Assembly (NCBI GenBank): GCA_965644295.1
Contig: CBFFRP010000139.1
Location: 45,281 to 109,280, forward strand
Length of the DNA: 64,000 bases
Direction: 5' to 3'
Source of the DNA: Paraphysomonas bandaiensis
Lineage: Eukaryota > Chrysophyceae
A program made the translations under genes and the position numbers. Of the stretch, positions 1 to 10,330 are shown piece by piece (position 1 is the stretch's first letter; each line of letters starts with the position of its first letter). The notes under the pieces were generated by a model. That model did no database searches. It was not told the DNA's origin and saw only the letters and a list, made by a program, of their open reading frames with translations.

Positions 1-301
1 ACCATATTCCATTCACACTTAACACAAGAGCACTTATCTTGCGGGATAGTGCTTCTACAAAGATAGTTGGAAATTCATGTGTACACCTATACTCGGTTTG
101 GCGACTTCATTTTGCAGTTTGCAGTTTACTCCGAATGGTATAACTATGATGTCAAATACGCCCCACACTCTAACGATATCTACTTCGATTCACAGATATT
201 GCTGATGAGTTACAGCAATACAGTTTTTACATGCACATTGATGCATCTCTCATGTATTAATTTTGTTTTCTCGTACTAATTATTAATAAAATAATTTTTA
301 G

Positions 302-1460
302 TGGGTCGAAGAATCATGACTGTGCTTCAGTGAGAAATATGTTTAAATCCAGAGTAATGAATCGCGTTCTGCTCTCTGTAAGGAGCTCTCGTGGTGACTA
401 CTGTGATGCCAACGACTCCGGTGTATATATCGATACCAGTAATGGTCGATCTCTCGTCACTGTTGGTGACTTCGCAGATCTTGTGGCAAGAGAGAAGCCG
501 GACGTAGTGTTATCCATAGCAGACGAAGTTCCGTACAGTTGTGGTCAGAAGCGCCTCCGCAACGCTGTTAGAAGATCCCAGCAATGGTTTAGAACATTAC
601 GTGCATCTCAAAACCTATGGGTGACAGGGGGAGAGGGTTGTGACAGGTTACTGATGGGGGTTGTAGTGGGCGGACGCAGTGCGAAAGGGCTGCCTGATGG
701 GGTCAGGGCGCAAGCTCGGTACCTCCTGGATCATGGTGCGGATGGTATGCTATGTTAAGAGTGCATGTGCTACACTTGGTGATGTGGTATGTGCCATCCA
801 GGTTTGTTATTGGGCGGAATGGGTCAGGGGGAGTCTTTTGAGGATCGGGAGCAAGTGGTGCGTGCAGTGCGAGAGGAGGTGGGACCTAAAATTACACTTG
901 TGGTACAGGGTGTACATTCGATTTCCGAGGTAATTTTGTTCCGTATCCATAACTTGTAGTCTGATAAGTGAAGTAGGTTACCCACCTCGCTTCACTTGGT
1001 GTTCAAGTGATTTGCACGGATTGCCCTACTGTTTTGTCTTCTGAGGGGCTCATCTTAATGTCACCTTCAAACCAAGATAATAGTGAGACTGATGGAGTAC
1101 CTCGAAAACGGGCTCGACGCGATAATAAAGATAATACTAATACAAGCTTAGTGAACCTGTGGGATACTCAATATGCCAAAGATGGATCTGCAATGGTGAG
1201 TTTATGATTGTACCTGTAATACTAGTCTAACGTTCCTTGTAGGTGCCAGGTTGTGGGTGCCATGGGTGTAGGTAATACAAACGTAGTTTTTTTGTTCTAT
1301 CAGTAAATGACTCTTTTGTTGCAGGAATTATTCCAAAGCGTATATCCATCATCTTTTGGTATCTCACGAACTACTGGCCGATATTATGATATATACGCAC
1401 AACCAGCGAAGTATATTAGAAATAATAGACTCCTTAGGGTACAATTATAAAAGTTTATAA
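302..1460 (+). CDS. QTRT2: Queuine tRNA-ribosyltransferase accessory subunit 2-like gene, 5' part unresolved
   Basis: Encodes the non-catalytic partner of eukaryotic tRNA-guanine transglycosylase, which puts queuine into the wobble position of GUN-anticodon tRNAs. Exons I can join in frame: 302-744, 802-929, 977-1195, 1243-1271, 1325-1460; introns are 47-57 nt. The stop is TAA at 1458-1460. Family features: a segment around 'RPDVV.SIADEVP'-like residues (EKPDVVLSIADEVPYSC), a glycine-rich strand after the first junction (LLLGGMGQGESFEDRE), and the zinc site at the C-terminus, where PGCGCHGC is followed by NYSKAYIHHLL, giving Cys-x-Cys-x2-Cys plus His. The first resolved exon begins in phase 2, so at least one upstream exon is missing; a piece may lie in 61-290 (frame containing YTYTRFGD), but I could not fix its junctions. 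Identity rests on my memory of the family pattern, especially the CxCxxC...H zinc site. Confidence 0.82.
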
Positions 1461-2437
1461 TCACAAAGTGTTGTTTGTAGTAGGTGACTCACATTGATTA
1501 AGCATATAATGGACTCTTTGTATGATTGTTGTCGATCCATTCATGGGATGAATGTTAAGTTTACGCCATTGGAAAGTTAGCACCTGCCACATACCATAAC
1601 GTGATGGTATACCCCTGATGAGCATCTCTCATCAGTCATTCATTCACTAAATCTATGCCGAACTATTTCTCAGAACCTAAATAGTCACGACCTCATACAC
1701 ATTCCATATTATTCAGTTTCACTACATATTCTTTTTTCTTTTCATATCATTAGAGTCTAGGTAGAGTTATATTTAACCACGGGTAGTATGGTATATGGTG
1801 GCTATGTCGTCCCACGTTCAACATTTTGAAACCTGCAAAAATACGATTTTTAATATTTGGACAAAGGACGATACTCCTTATCCCCAGCAGGCTTTATTGT
1901 AGCTTATTGGGCTTTGGGCTTTGGGTTTTGGTCTGAGTCAGGTTCAACAGAACACTCACATTAGCGCCGGGCACTGGTCAATATAGTCATTCAACTCAAT
2001 ATTCGGTTTCAGCATAGACTACTTTTAAGAGTCCCAGGATACATCCAGGATAAAAGAGGAAAATATATAAAAAGTCAAGCAAACACGTGGCTCACTCACC
2101 AGTAACTTCGAACCAACCACAATCTTAGCCGTGGAAAGTTGATTATGAAGGTCGAAACATGAATCCATTTCATCTCTAGTCGTTGCTATTACTTTAAGCC
2201 AATTATATGTTGTGGGATGATACTACCTACCATAAAGCCTTTCAAGAAGATCCTGATGTATTAGTGGCGAGTGAGAAAAATGAAGTGGTAGTAGTTTCGA
2301 TTAGTAGGCTGTTGTTAACTTACCTAGTAATTAAGGTAGCACCATATCATCATACTATCTAATATGAGAGATATTATGTAGCTAGTCGTTGACGCTACCA
2401 TTAATGGGCCGTTAATGATAATTAATGGCGTTATAAT
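1461..2437. other. Gene-free AT-rich stretch
   Basis: No open frame of note and no RNA gene recognised. It holds the 3' flank of the QTRT2-like gene and runs up to the ATAAT target duplication of the copia element. A 'taatgggccgttaatg' segment near 2402-2418 resembles motifs in the sequence beyond the element (6690-6720), so the element may have landed in an older repeat. Confidence 0.6.
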
Positions 2438-2757
2438 TGTTGAGTTTTGCTGTTTGTGAGCAATTAAAAGCTGTAGTTTCCAAGATATTAGAATTATATC
2501 CGTTACTCAAAGAATACAGTAGTAGCTAGCTGTAGTATGAGAACCAATAATATGATAGCCATTGTAGTGATAAAACTGAAATATACTGACTGTACAAGAT
2601 AGTGACGATGTAAGATCGTACTAGAAATGGTTGGTGTAGTAGAGATAGAAAGAGTTGGTGAACGTCAATGAATGAAGTATGGTATCTCTTATAATTATAT
2701 AATATTCCATATAAGTGTTAACAAAGGTCTTATTACTAAAAATGTCTATTTCTAACA
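2438..2757 (+). repeat. 5' LTR of the copia element
   Basis: 320 bp, TG...CA ends. The ATG at 2742 and another straddling the LTR/primer-site border (2757) are in frame with gag, so translation begins at or before the end of the LTR. Confidence 0.93.
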
Positions 2758-5060
2758 TGGTAGCAGACAGTAGTTCGGAGTGGAAACTTCTTCCTAAATT
2801 TGATCAGTTCGGTGTAGTGAATTGGTCAAAGAATCTGAAAGTGTGGTTGATGAGGAAGAACAGGAACCATCTGGGTCTAGAGGACCGTCCAGTAAGACCA
2901 GCAAATAATGCGCCAGTGACAGTCCGAAATAAGTACAAGGAGGATCTGGACAAGTGGCTGGAGAGGAAAGACACGTGCATCAGTTCGATATTTGAAGCTG
3001 TTCAACCAGTCGCTGAAGCCCTTGAGATCGTGGATCAGTACTTCCGGGAAAAGGATATGCTCCCGCAGGACCATCCTGATAAAGAGCAGTTAGCGAGTGA
3101 ACTCATCTCTAGGTTAATTGTTCGGTTTCGAGGGGAAATCCAATATGAATTAGTTGAATTGAATAAGAAGTTTGCAGGATTCAAAATTCTACCGGGGGAA
3201 CTCGTGTGCGCAAAATCAAAGATGACAAGGAAATCATTCACCGCAAAGAGAGATGACGAACTGCAAGCTACAGAGTTCCTTGAGAAGGTTTCTGTGGACA
3301 TTGCTGTATATTTCAATTGCCCATCCAGACAAGGATACAAATATGTTCTGACATTATCAGATATAGCCACCAAGGAGTTTTGGGAATATCCGTTGGAGAC
3401 ACGGTCTGCGAATGAGGTGTTGAGTTGCGTGAAGGACTGGGTTGAGCGTAAACTCCCTACATATCCCGGTTCACACCGGTTGATACAGTACCATTCGGAT
3501 GGGGGGGCTGAGTTGATCGACAAGTCCATTCAGCAATACTTAATGAGCAAGTTTGGAACTAGCATCACTTGGAGCTCCACAGACAGCCCTGAGATGAATG
3601 GTGTATCTGAGCGTAGGAATCGAACATTGGGAGAAATGACTCTGGCTCTGTTAATGGACTCAGGATTACCCGTAATTTTTTGGTGGGATGCTTATGTATA
3701 TGCATGCATGATAGTTCGACGAATGCCTACACGTACATATCGAGGTTGGATGTCTCCAATGGAATGCGTCCCAGGAGGTTCAGTCCCTGACTTATCGAGA
3801 TTTCGACGCTGGGGGTGCAAGGCTTATGTGCTTATTCCCAAAGGTGATCGTCGAAAGGACTGGCAGGAGAAGTCGCAGACTGGGTATTTCATAGGTCTAT
3901 CCAATACGAAAAAGGGATCCCGTGTGTGGCTTGGTGACAAAGAAGTCGTATCAGTACATGTTCTGTATGATGAAAGTATACCTCCAAGAGATAAGGAGTA
4001 CTATGCAGAGCTTGAAGAGGCCTTAGTCAAAACTGACCCATTAGATCGATCAGTTGAAGAGTTTAAACATCTGATTGGTTCGTATCATGTGGACGACGGG
4101 TTTCTCTTTAAGACTACGAGAGTTGTGGTGCGAAAAGGACTAATTGTGGCGTTTAGGGCGCTAGTAACTGCTGGGAAAGAGCAGATAGAAGAAAAAGTCC
4201 CTATTCACGTACGTGATATTGCCGAGTTGACTGGTGACTATAACCGCAGGCTGTACTCAAAACCTCGTTCTTGTGACGACAAGAGAGGTGGATCGTCATC
4301 TACGCCGGCTTCGGGTGACACGCCCAATAAGTCTACGGCGGATGAGATTCCAGGGAAGAGAATGTCCCTTCGTACTTTGCCGGAGAGTAGTGCGGGTGCT
4401 GTACCGAGTGGGGTCAGCGCGAATCGTGTCTTTGAGAATGTACCTTCTTGTGTGCCAAGTGAGAATAGTGGTACTGTACATGCTGAGTCAAGGGAGACCA
4501 GTGGTAAACGTACGCGAATCCGAAGGGTGTTGACTAATGTGTCCACCCTGGGTGAGGTAAACCTTCTCCATGATGAGGAGATTGTTAACTTGTGTGATGA
4601 GAGTGATTGCGCACTTATGTCTAACTCGTCTACTTATAGAGAGCCTGAGACGTATGAAGAGTCATTGACATGTCCTGAAGCTTCAAATTGGAAGGAAGCT
4701 AGACGATTAGAACGGAATGCATTATTCAAGCGGGAAGTGTTTAATGTCGTTGAGACGCCACCTGGTGTTAGACCTCTAAAGTCCAGATATGTGTTCAAAC
4801 GAAAATACAATAAAGATGGATCAATAAAAAAGCATAAAGCTCGTCTGGTCGCTCTGGGATATGGTCAAAGGACAGTATGCACATCCATCAACTTGACGTG
4901 TCGAATGCATTCTGTTATGCTAAAATCGAAGGAGACGTGTACATGGACCCTCCTCCCGATTTTCAGTTGCCACCAGGACACTGTTTCAAACTATATCGCT
5001 CACTATATGGCCTTCGGAGTTCTCCACGTTCATGGTGGAAGACCATACATGGATTTATAA
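2742..5060 (+). pseudogene. Copia gag-integrase-RT fragment (first frame)
   Basis: One open frame with three blocks. First is a copia-type Gag start (KLLPKFDQFGVVNWSKNLKVW region). After a deletion junction near codon 150-170 comes the integrase catalytic core, with Asp in SVDIAVYF, Asp in YHSDGGAEL and Glu in MNGVSERRNRT, so the D,D,E triad is present. Last is the beginning of reverse transcriptase (KSRYVFKRKYNKDGS, KHKARLVALGYGQ). Nucleocapsid zinc knuckle, protease and integrase zinc domain are absent. The frame is lost at about 4870, where RT jumps to a new frame with a gap. The longer upstream frame from 2715 opens on GTG, so I take ATG 2742 (or 2757) as the start. Confidence 0.85.
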
Positions 5061-6187
5061 AGTCTTTGGGATTCAAACCCTGCATTTTAGAACCATGTCT
5101 ATATTATATGATGTACAAAGGTCATCGTGTGTACTTAACCATATACGTTGATGATATAGTAATCGCTTGTGCGGATCTGACTATTTTGACAGAAATCAAG
5201 AAACGGTTTTGTGAAAGATTTGACATGTCAGACATGGGAGAATTAGAGCATTTTCTCAACGTTCGAGTTACAAGGACCAAGAATTATATTCAACTTGACC
5301 AATCGACATACGCTGAAAAAATTCTCACCAAATATGCAGCATTCCTTGGACCTTCAAACAAAGTTCGCAAATCCCCACTACCTGTAGATGCCATGGACAG
5401 GATTAATTGCACTGATAGTGAGAACTCATCTCAGGAGGAAGAGGGAGTCGACAATTATCCCTATCGTAGCTTACTAGGTGCCATGCTATATCTATCAATG
5501 AATACGCGTCCAGATATTGCGTATGCTGTTGGCCTATTGTCACGATATGCTTCGAAACCAACAAAGGCTACATGCAAGTTGATGACTTATTTGTTACAAT
5601 ACATCAGGGGTACTGTGCGGAAAGGTATTCGGTTCAGTGGTAAGAGCTTTGACATGCATATTTTCACAGACGCTGACTGGGCAGGCGATACTGTGTCACG
5701 AAGGTCGACAACTGGATACATTGTGTTTGCAGCAGGTGGACCACTCACCTGGCAATCAATCTTACAAGTTACTGTGTCTACGTCTTCAATGCAGAGTGAG
5801 TACCAAGCTATGTACGCTGGCATGCAAGAACTGGTGTGGCTTCGGGGGGTGTTGGCCGAATTGGGACTTCGACTGTACGAACCCACTCCATTTTTTTTAG
5901 ATAGCCAGAGTGCTCGTGATCTAGCATTAAATCCAGTGTTCCACAAAAGATCAAAACACATTGAAATCAAATACCACTGGGTGCGTGAACATGTAGATCC
6001 AGAAGGACGTTTTAACACTGCGATATTGTATCACGTTGGAACTGATAACCAGACTGCAGACATATTTACGAAATCTTTGTGTGGCGTTATATACGAGAAG
6101 CATAGAAAGAGATGTCTAGGAGAAGATCAGAAGTCATCTGTGGATGTCATCAGAGAGAATTCATACAAACGAAACAGAGGCTCATAA
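4877..6187 (+). pseudogene. Copia reverse transcriptase / RNase H (second frame)
   Basis: Continues RT from HQLDVSNAFCYAKIEGDVYM through the catalytic box TIYVDDIVIA to RNase H. In RNase H, DADWAGD, STSSMQSEYQAM and the KRSKHIEIKYHWVRE block are all present, so the metal-binding acidic residues are retained. Compared with the copia copy on the minus strand near 26000, roughly 40 residues between VALGYGQ and HQLDVSNAF are missing. This and the frame change make the polyprotein non-functional as one product. The frame ends at TAA 6185-6187, about 130 bp before the 3' LTR. Confidence 0.85.
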
Positions 6188-6314
6188 ACGTGTTGTCTAC
6201 GGAGAGGCTAGCTGAAACGTCGGAGCCATACGTCCACCGGTTTGTCCTATACGGTTTCGGTGGTTGCGTATCCGTCAGTTATGCCATGTGTTACAGCTTT
6301 GAATTGAGAGGGAG

Positions 6315-6634
6315 TGTTGAGTTTTGCTGTTTGTGAGCAATTAAAAGCTGTAGTTTCCAAGATATTAGAATTATATCCGTTACTCAAAGAATACAGTAGT
6401 AGCTAGCTGTAGTATGAGAACCAATAATATGATAGCCATTGTAGTGATAAAACTGAAATATACTGACTGTACAAGATAGTGACGATGTAAGATCGTACTA
6501 GAAATGGTTGGTGTAGTAGAGATAGAAAGAGTTGGTGAACGTCAATGAATGAAGTATGGTATCTCTTATAATTATATAATATTCCATATAAGTGTTAACA
6601 AAGGTCTTATTACTAAAAATGTCTATTTCTAACA
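6315..6634 (+). repeat. 3' LTR of the copia element
   Basis: 320 bp, the same sequence as 2438-2757 in my reading, followed by the ATAAT duplication at 6635-6639. Confidence 0.93.
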
Positions 6635-6639
6635 ATAAT

Positions 6640-6967
6640 TGCAGGGAACTGGGGAGCTGGGCACCCATTCGTCACAAATAGGCCAATGGGCCATTCACGG
6701 TTACCAGTTACTGGGCCGTGAATATGTGTAGACATATTTACATTATATGTCATTTAGTGTTTACTTTAAAAAGATTTTATGATTTTAAATATATCGCGTT
6801 TTCTGAAAGAGTTAAAACGTATTATGTAACGATAGCGGGATTAGATCACACACTGAAACTATAACTATGCCAACAAACTTCCAATGAACAATCTACATTA
6901 ATATATTTTTATTTTACGTAAGGCTGCACTATTAATTCACTTAATCAGCTACACTCAAAGTATACAG
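6640..6967. other. Gene-free spacer
   Basis: Short AT-rich spacer between the copia element and the 3' end of the pseudouridine synthase gene. Nothing recognised except a 'cagggaactgggg' start that may be the broken half of an older repeat split by the copia insertion. Confidence 0.5.
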
Positions 6968-7786
6968 TCAAGAAATACCTACTTTATTGCTACAGTAGGC
7001 AATGTGTTCCTTAATATTTTTGGCATTCCACATGTCTTCATGAAGGCAGTCTTCGAGTTCAAAAGGACCATGCTTCAAGCGTTCTAGAGCCGTCATATGA
7101 GCACATGATGAGCAAGCTTCAGCAATATCAGATATGAGGGCGCGAATGTAAACCCCTCCACCACATTCCACACGAATTCCGAATTTTGGTAATTGAACAC
7201 TGTTATCCAACACAATGTTATCAACAGTGACAGGTCGGGGCTCACGGGGTACTACAACTCCACTTCTCGCCAAGTCATACATTCTTACGCCATCTTTCTT
7301 CAAAGCTGAATACATTGGAGGACGCTGTAGAATATTACCGCAAAATGAGGATAGTGTGCCCTGAAGCATGCTCATATCTACATGGCTACAGTCCATGGTA
7401 GATACTGTTGTGCCCTCCGAATCTAGGGTATCAGTAGAAGTACCAAGTTGTCCAATGCCATAATACACTTTAGTTCCTAACAAGTACTCCTGCATTAGCT
7501 TTGTTCCTCCTCCAACCCCAAGGACAAGAACACCCCGTGCTAGTGGGTCTAGTGTTCCTCCATGACCGACTTTAATTTTTCGTTTCTTTTTATTCGTACC
7601 AGCTGGACTGCCGTCTCTCTCTAATATACTACGTATTTTTTGAACAACATCACTTGATGTCCAACCCTGTGGTTTGTATACTGCCATTAACCCACTACAG
7701 TCGTCCGCTTTGCTACTATAATATAAACGCCATGGTTCTCTACGAAACATGTGATTTCTGATCCCCCTGGAGACAATTGTTTTCAT
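6968..7786 (-). CDS. tRNA pseudouridine-55 synthase, TruB/Pus4 family
   Basis: Converts U55 of the T-psi-C loop to pseudouridine in tRNAs. About 272 aa in a single exon from ATG 7786. The reading frame extends three codons upstream but opens on TTG, so the ATG is preferred. TruB hallmarks in order: an entry motif (VYKPQGWTSSDVV), catalytic motif II VGHGGTLDPLARGVLVLG with the nucleophilic Asp in TLDPLA, a YGIGQLGTSTDTLDSEG segment, the YSALKKDGVRMYDLARSG motif, and the C-terminal ECGGGVYIRALISDIAE motif. A lysine-rich insert (about residues 62-74) before motif II is typical of eukaryotic forms. The first 30 residues are basic with few acids and could be a mitochondrial presequence. The size is closer to bacterial TruB or TRUB2 than to yeast Pus4. 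It is divergently arranged with the Iwr1-like gene. Confidence 0.9.
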   Translation of the reverse strand: MKTIVSRGIRNHMFRREPWRLYYSSKADDCSGLMAVYKPQGWTSSDVVQKIRSILERDGSPAGTNKKKRKIKVGHGGTLDPLARGVLVLGVGGGTKLMQEYLLGTKVYYGIGQLGTSTDTLDSEGTTVSTMDCSHVDMSMLQGTLSSFCGNILQRPPMYSALKKDGVRMYDLARSGVVVPREPRPVTVDNIVLDNSVQLPKFGIRVECGGGVYIRALISDIAEACSSCAHMTALERLKHGPFELEDCLHEDMWNAKNIKEHIAYCSNKVGIS

Positions 7787-8358
7787 CTCAACCAATCACT
7801 ACAACTATCGGGCTAATTATAATACGTGGTCAGATCAATCCATCGGATGCCGCACATGTCAAACACTTCATCGATGGTATACTATTAGGAGCATACTCGA
7901 TTGTGATGCTCTGTGTTGTACTCCCTAAAAGTGTCGTAGTGTCGTAGTGCAGTATCTATAGTATGGAAATATTGAAATCCCCTCTTTTTTTGTGAAAACT
8001 GCCATTATTCTCAGCACAGTGTCCGCATTTTCGCGATTTTTCGCCCTTTGTTTACAAAACAGGGATTTATAGATTTCTGAGTTACATGAATATCGTGGTA
8101 ATTTCCAGAATCTGCATCCATGTGTTGGAACTCTCCTTGTAGGAAATTCGCAGTAGGAGTTAGTACTGTACGAGACTCTGGGAAATGCTGAGGGATCTGT
8201 TGGTTGGGGACAATCAGAGTAATGCTCGACGAAGAGTAAAATATATTTAGCATCAAGACTAAACTCTGTTTGTGATCACTCGTTCATCGATTGAATACGT
8301 GAATTTGCAACAGATAAAAAGGATCGATAGATTAAATCTTGTTGTGACTGTCTATAAC
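7787..8358. promoter_or_regulatory. Divergent intergenic region (TruB-like / Iwr1-like genes)
   Basis: 572 bp between two divergent start codons, so it must contain both promoters. No TATA box or conserved operator stands out. Confidence 0.5.
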
Positions 8359-9843
8359 ATGAACGCCACTGAAACAAATGCTATGTCTGCACACCCTTTG
8401 CTAGTTCGTGTCAAACGAAAGCGCTCCACAGAGGGTAGCGAGTCCTTACTCATCACTGAAGGGGAGTACTCAAAAAAAATGAAAATGTCTACCCTTGCAA
8501 AGCGCCTTGCTGAGCTTGATGCAAGTGGAGAGCAGACAAAGGCCGACAATAGGAAAATCATGCTGCAAAGAGTTGAAACTGTGGATGCCTCGGATCCGGG
8601 AATTAAAAACATCCAACACAGTAATCAATCTCTTCTGAAGCGGCCACGTGGCTGTGTTAGCGCTGGGCACGGTGCACAATACATGTACACCATGTGTTCC
8701 ACAAGTAACAGCCACGATTCCACAACTGGGTATGTTATAGTTGACTTGGCCCATGTGCCGATCCAACAACAACACGATTCAAATGAATGTAGAGATGCAA
8801 CTAGACTAAGGAAAAAGGTGTTGGACCCGGCAACAAGAGCGCTAGACAAGGCTATTGAGACTGCTATACGCACTGGACAGGTCGATGGTATTCGTGATGC
8901 TGTCGAGCAGGGTGCAGGGGTTAATTACCAGAGGGACGAGGATGGAATGAGCGCTCTAATGGCGGCTGTTATATCAGTAAACATGAAGCTTGTTTCCTAT
9001 TTACTAAACAGAGGAGCCAGTGTTCTCCTTCGGAACGCCGATACGAAGACAGCGATCGATTTTGCAGAGTATGCCCATTCGGACGGAGCGGGCGCCGAAG
9101 TTACACAGATTTCACTTTTGCTTCGGTATGCGCTATCGGAACAGTTAGCAGCTACAGAGTCTCCTACGCCTATATCTGGAGACGAAGATATGAAAGAGGA
9201 CGAATATGTGTATGATGTATATCGTATGACTGACGATGTGTATGATAAGGAAGTCGGATCTGCTCCTGAGGTTGCCGTTCCGGGATTAAGAGTTACTGCT
9301 GAAGGAGTGCGTATCGATGAGCATTTCTGTTATGATTCTGACTGGTCAGACCTTGCGGATGATGAGGACCCCGATTCCAACGACGAGAACTTCATTGGCA
9401 ACGATTACCCGGAGGAGGAGGAGGAAAATGAGGGGCTCTATGCACACAGATCTGAGAGCTCAGATGATGATGATGGCTCTAGTATAGGTGGAGAAAACGC
9501 ACCTCGGTTTGAACGCAGTGGGGTAGGGAGAGTACTGAAACCATTTCTGTTGAACGGCGATGGTGTGAATGGAGGCCCTGTCACAGCAGAAGGTATACGT
9601 GACCTGTGGTCTCTTAGAGATACTGGGGATATGAGCAACGATCTGGAGCAACGACGCCTGGAAGATATGGCGTTTCGTACAGGAATGAGCGTTGGTGCTG
9701 CTACGCGTGAGTTTTATAGTGACGGTATGCCGAAGTATGGCAGGGACCTGAGCGATGACGACGCGAATTGGGATGTCGATATGAGTGAATTTCGAGATGG
9801 GTACTATAATGACTTCGCTTATGATTCTGAGCTGGATGATTGA
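8359..9843 (+). CDS. Iwr1 / SLC7A6OS-like protein with internal ankyrin repeats
   Basis: Probable RNA polymerase II nuclear-import/assembly factor of the Iwr1 family. 494 aa from ATG 8359; the frame extends further upstream only from a GTG at 8272. Family features: the N-terminal LLVRVKRKRSTEG box (about residues 14-26), the KIMLQRVETV strand, YVIVDLAHV, the tyrosine motif EYVYDVYRM (about 282-290), and the acidic Iwr1 motif around DSNDENFIGNDYPEEEE (about 339-356). The C-terminus ends in Phe-Ala-Tyr-Asp-Ser and acidic residues, as in human SLC7A6OS. Unusually, residues about 162-241 form two ankyrin-like repeats (LDKAIETAIRTGQVDGIRDA..., DGMSALMAAVISVNMKLVSY...). The rest is strongly acidic and probably disordered. 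No introns seen. The family call is good; the role of the ankyrin insert is unknown. Confidence 0.8.
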   Translation: MNATETNAMSAHPLLVRVKRKRSTEGSESLLITEGEYSKKMKMSTLAKRLAELDASGEQTKADNRKIMLQRVETVDASDPGIKNIQHSNQSLLKRPRGCVSAGHGAQYMYTMCSTSNSHDSTTGYVIVDLAHVPIQQQHDSNECRDATRLRKKVLDPATRALDKAIETAIRTGQVDGIRDAVEQGAGVNYQRDEDGMSALMAAVISVNMKLVSYLLNRGASVLLRNADTKTAIDFAEYAHSDGAGAEVTQISLLLRYALSEQLAATESPTPISGDEDMKEDEYVYDVYRMTDDVYDKEVGSAPEVAVPGLRVTAEGVRIDEHFCYDSDWSDLADDEDPDSNDENFIGNDYPEEEEENEGLYAHRSESSDDDDGSSIGGENAPRFERSGVGRVLKPFLLNGDGVNGGPVTAEGIRDLWSLRDTGDMSNDLEQRRLEDMAFRTGMSVGAATREFYSDGMPKYGRDLSDDDANWDVDMSEFRDGYYNDFAYDSELDD

Positions 9844-10330
9844 TAATGTTATCTTATTTAAGCCATGTTTTCGTTTACTGTTCATTGATTATATTTACAA
9901 CTAACTCAGTACTGATTGACATATATGCTTCAACGGTACGATGTTTTTGTAGTCAACAATGTTTCAAAAGTAGTGCATCTACGGTAATGACATACATCTA
10001 TACTACAACCTCCAATAGCGTATATATTAATTGTTAACTATCTTATCATTGTAAATTGTAACAGATGCATTCTTTCTCTTCCTTTTTAAGGATGGAGGGC
10101 TATGAGGTGCCAAATTGACCTGGCGTATAACATATAACATATAGCCCTGACATAAAACATACATGTTAGTTGTACACATACTAATTGACCGGCGGGCTGA
10201 TAGATTCTCTGTGCTCGTCATAAACTTTGAGAGAGATACGTGTGTGTCATTTAAGATCTAATATTTCAATCATCCTCATAGTGTTATACTGTACTAATGC
10301 GTAGAAGCAATACAACCCAAATACAAATAA
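9844..10330. other. Gene-free spacer
   Basis: AT-rich 3' flank of the Iwr1-like gene, running into the inverted repeat. No frame longer than about 65 codons and no family match. Confidence 0.5.

Larger units (their letters stand above)
2438..6634 (+). mobile_element. Ty1/copia LTR retrotransposon, complete ends, internally deleted
   Basis: A 4197-bp copia element. Two 320-bp LTRs (2438-2757 and 6315-6634) start TGTTGAG and end CTAACA, look identical by eye, and are flanked by the 5-bp duplication ATAAT (2433-2437 and 6635-6639). A primer-binding site matching initiator tRNA-Met (TGGTAGC) follows the 5' LTR at 2758, and a purine-rich tract (GAGAGGGAG) precedes the 3' LTR. Inside, gag is cut short and joined to integrase with no CCHC box or protease, and reverse transcriptase has lost a block near 4870. 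Matching LTRs mean a recent insertion, while the deletions mean it could not have supplied its own proteins. It was therefore probably mobilised in trans, or was deleted after insertion. Confidence 0.93.

Noticed and set aside
8272-8358. Longer N-terminus of the Iwr1-like protein
   Set aside because: The extension opens on GTG, not ATG, and the family starts shortly before the RVKRKR box; ATG 8359 fits better.
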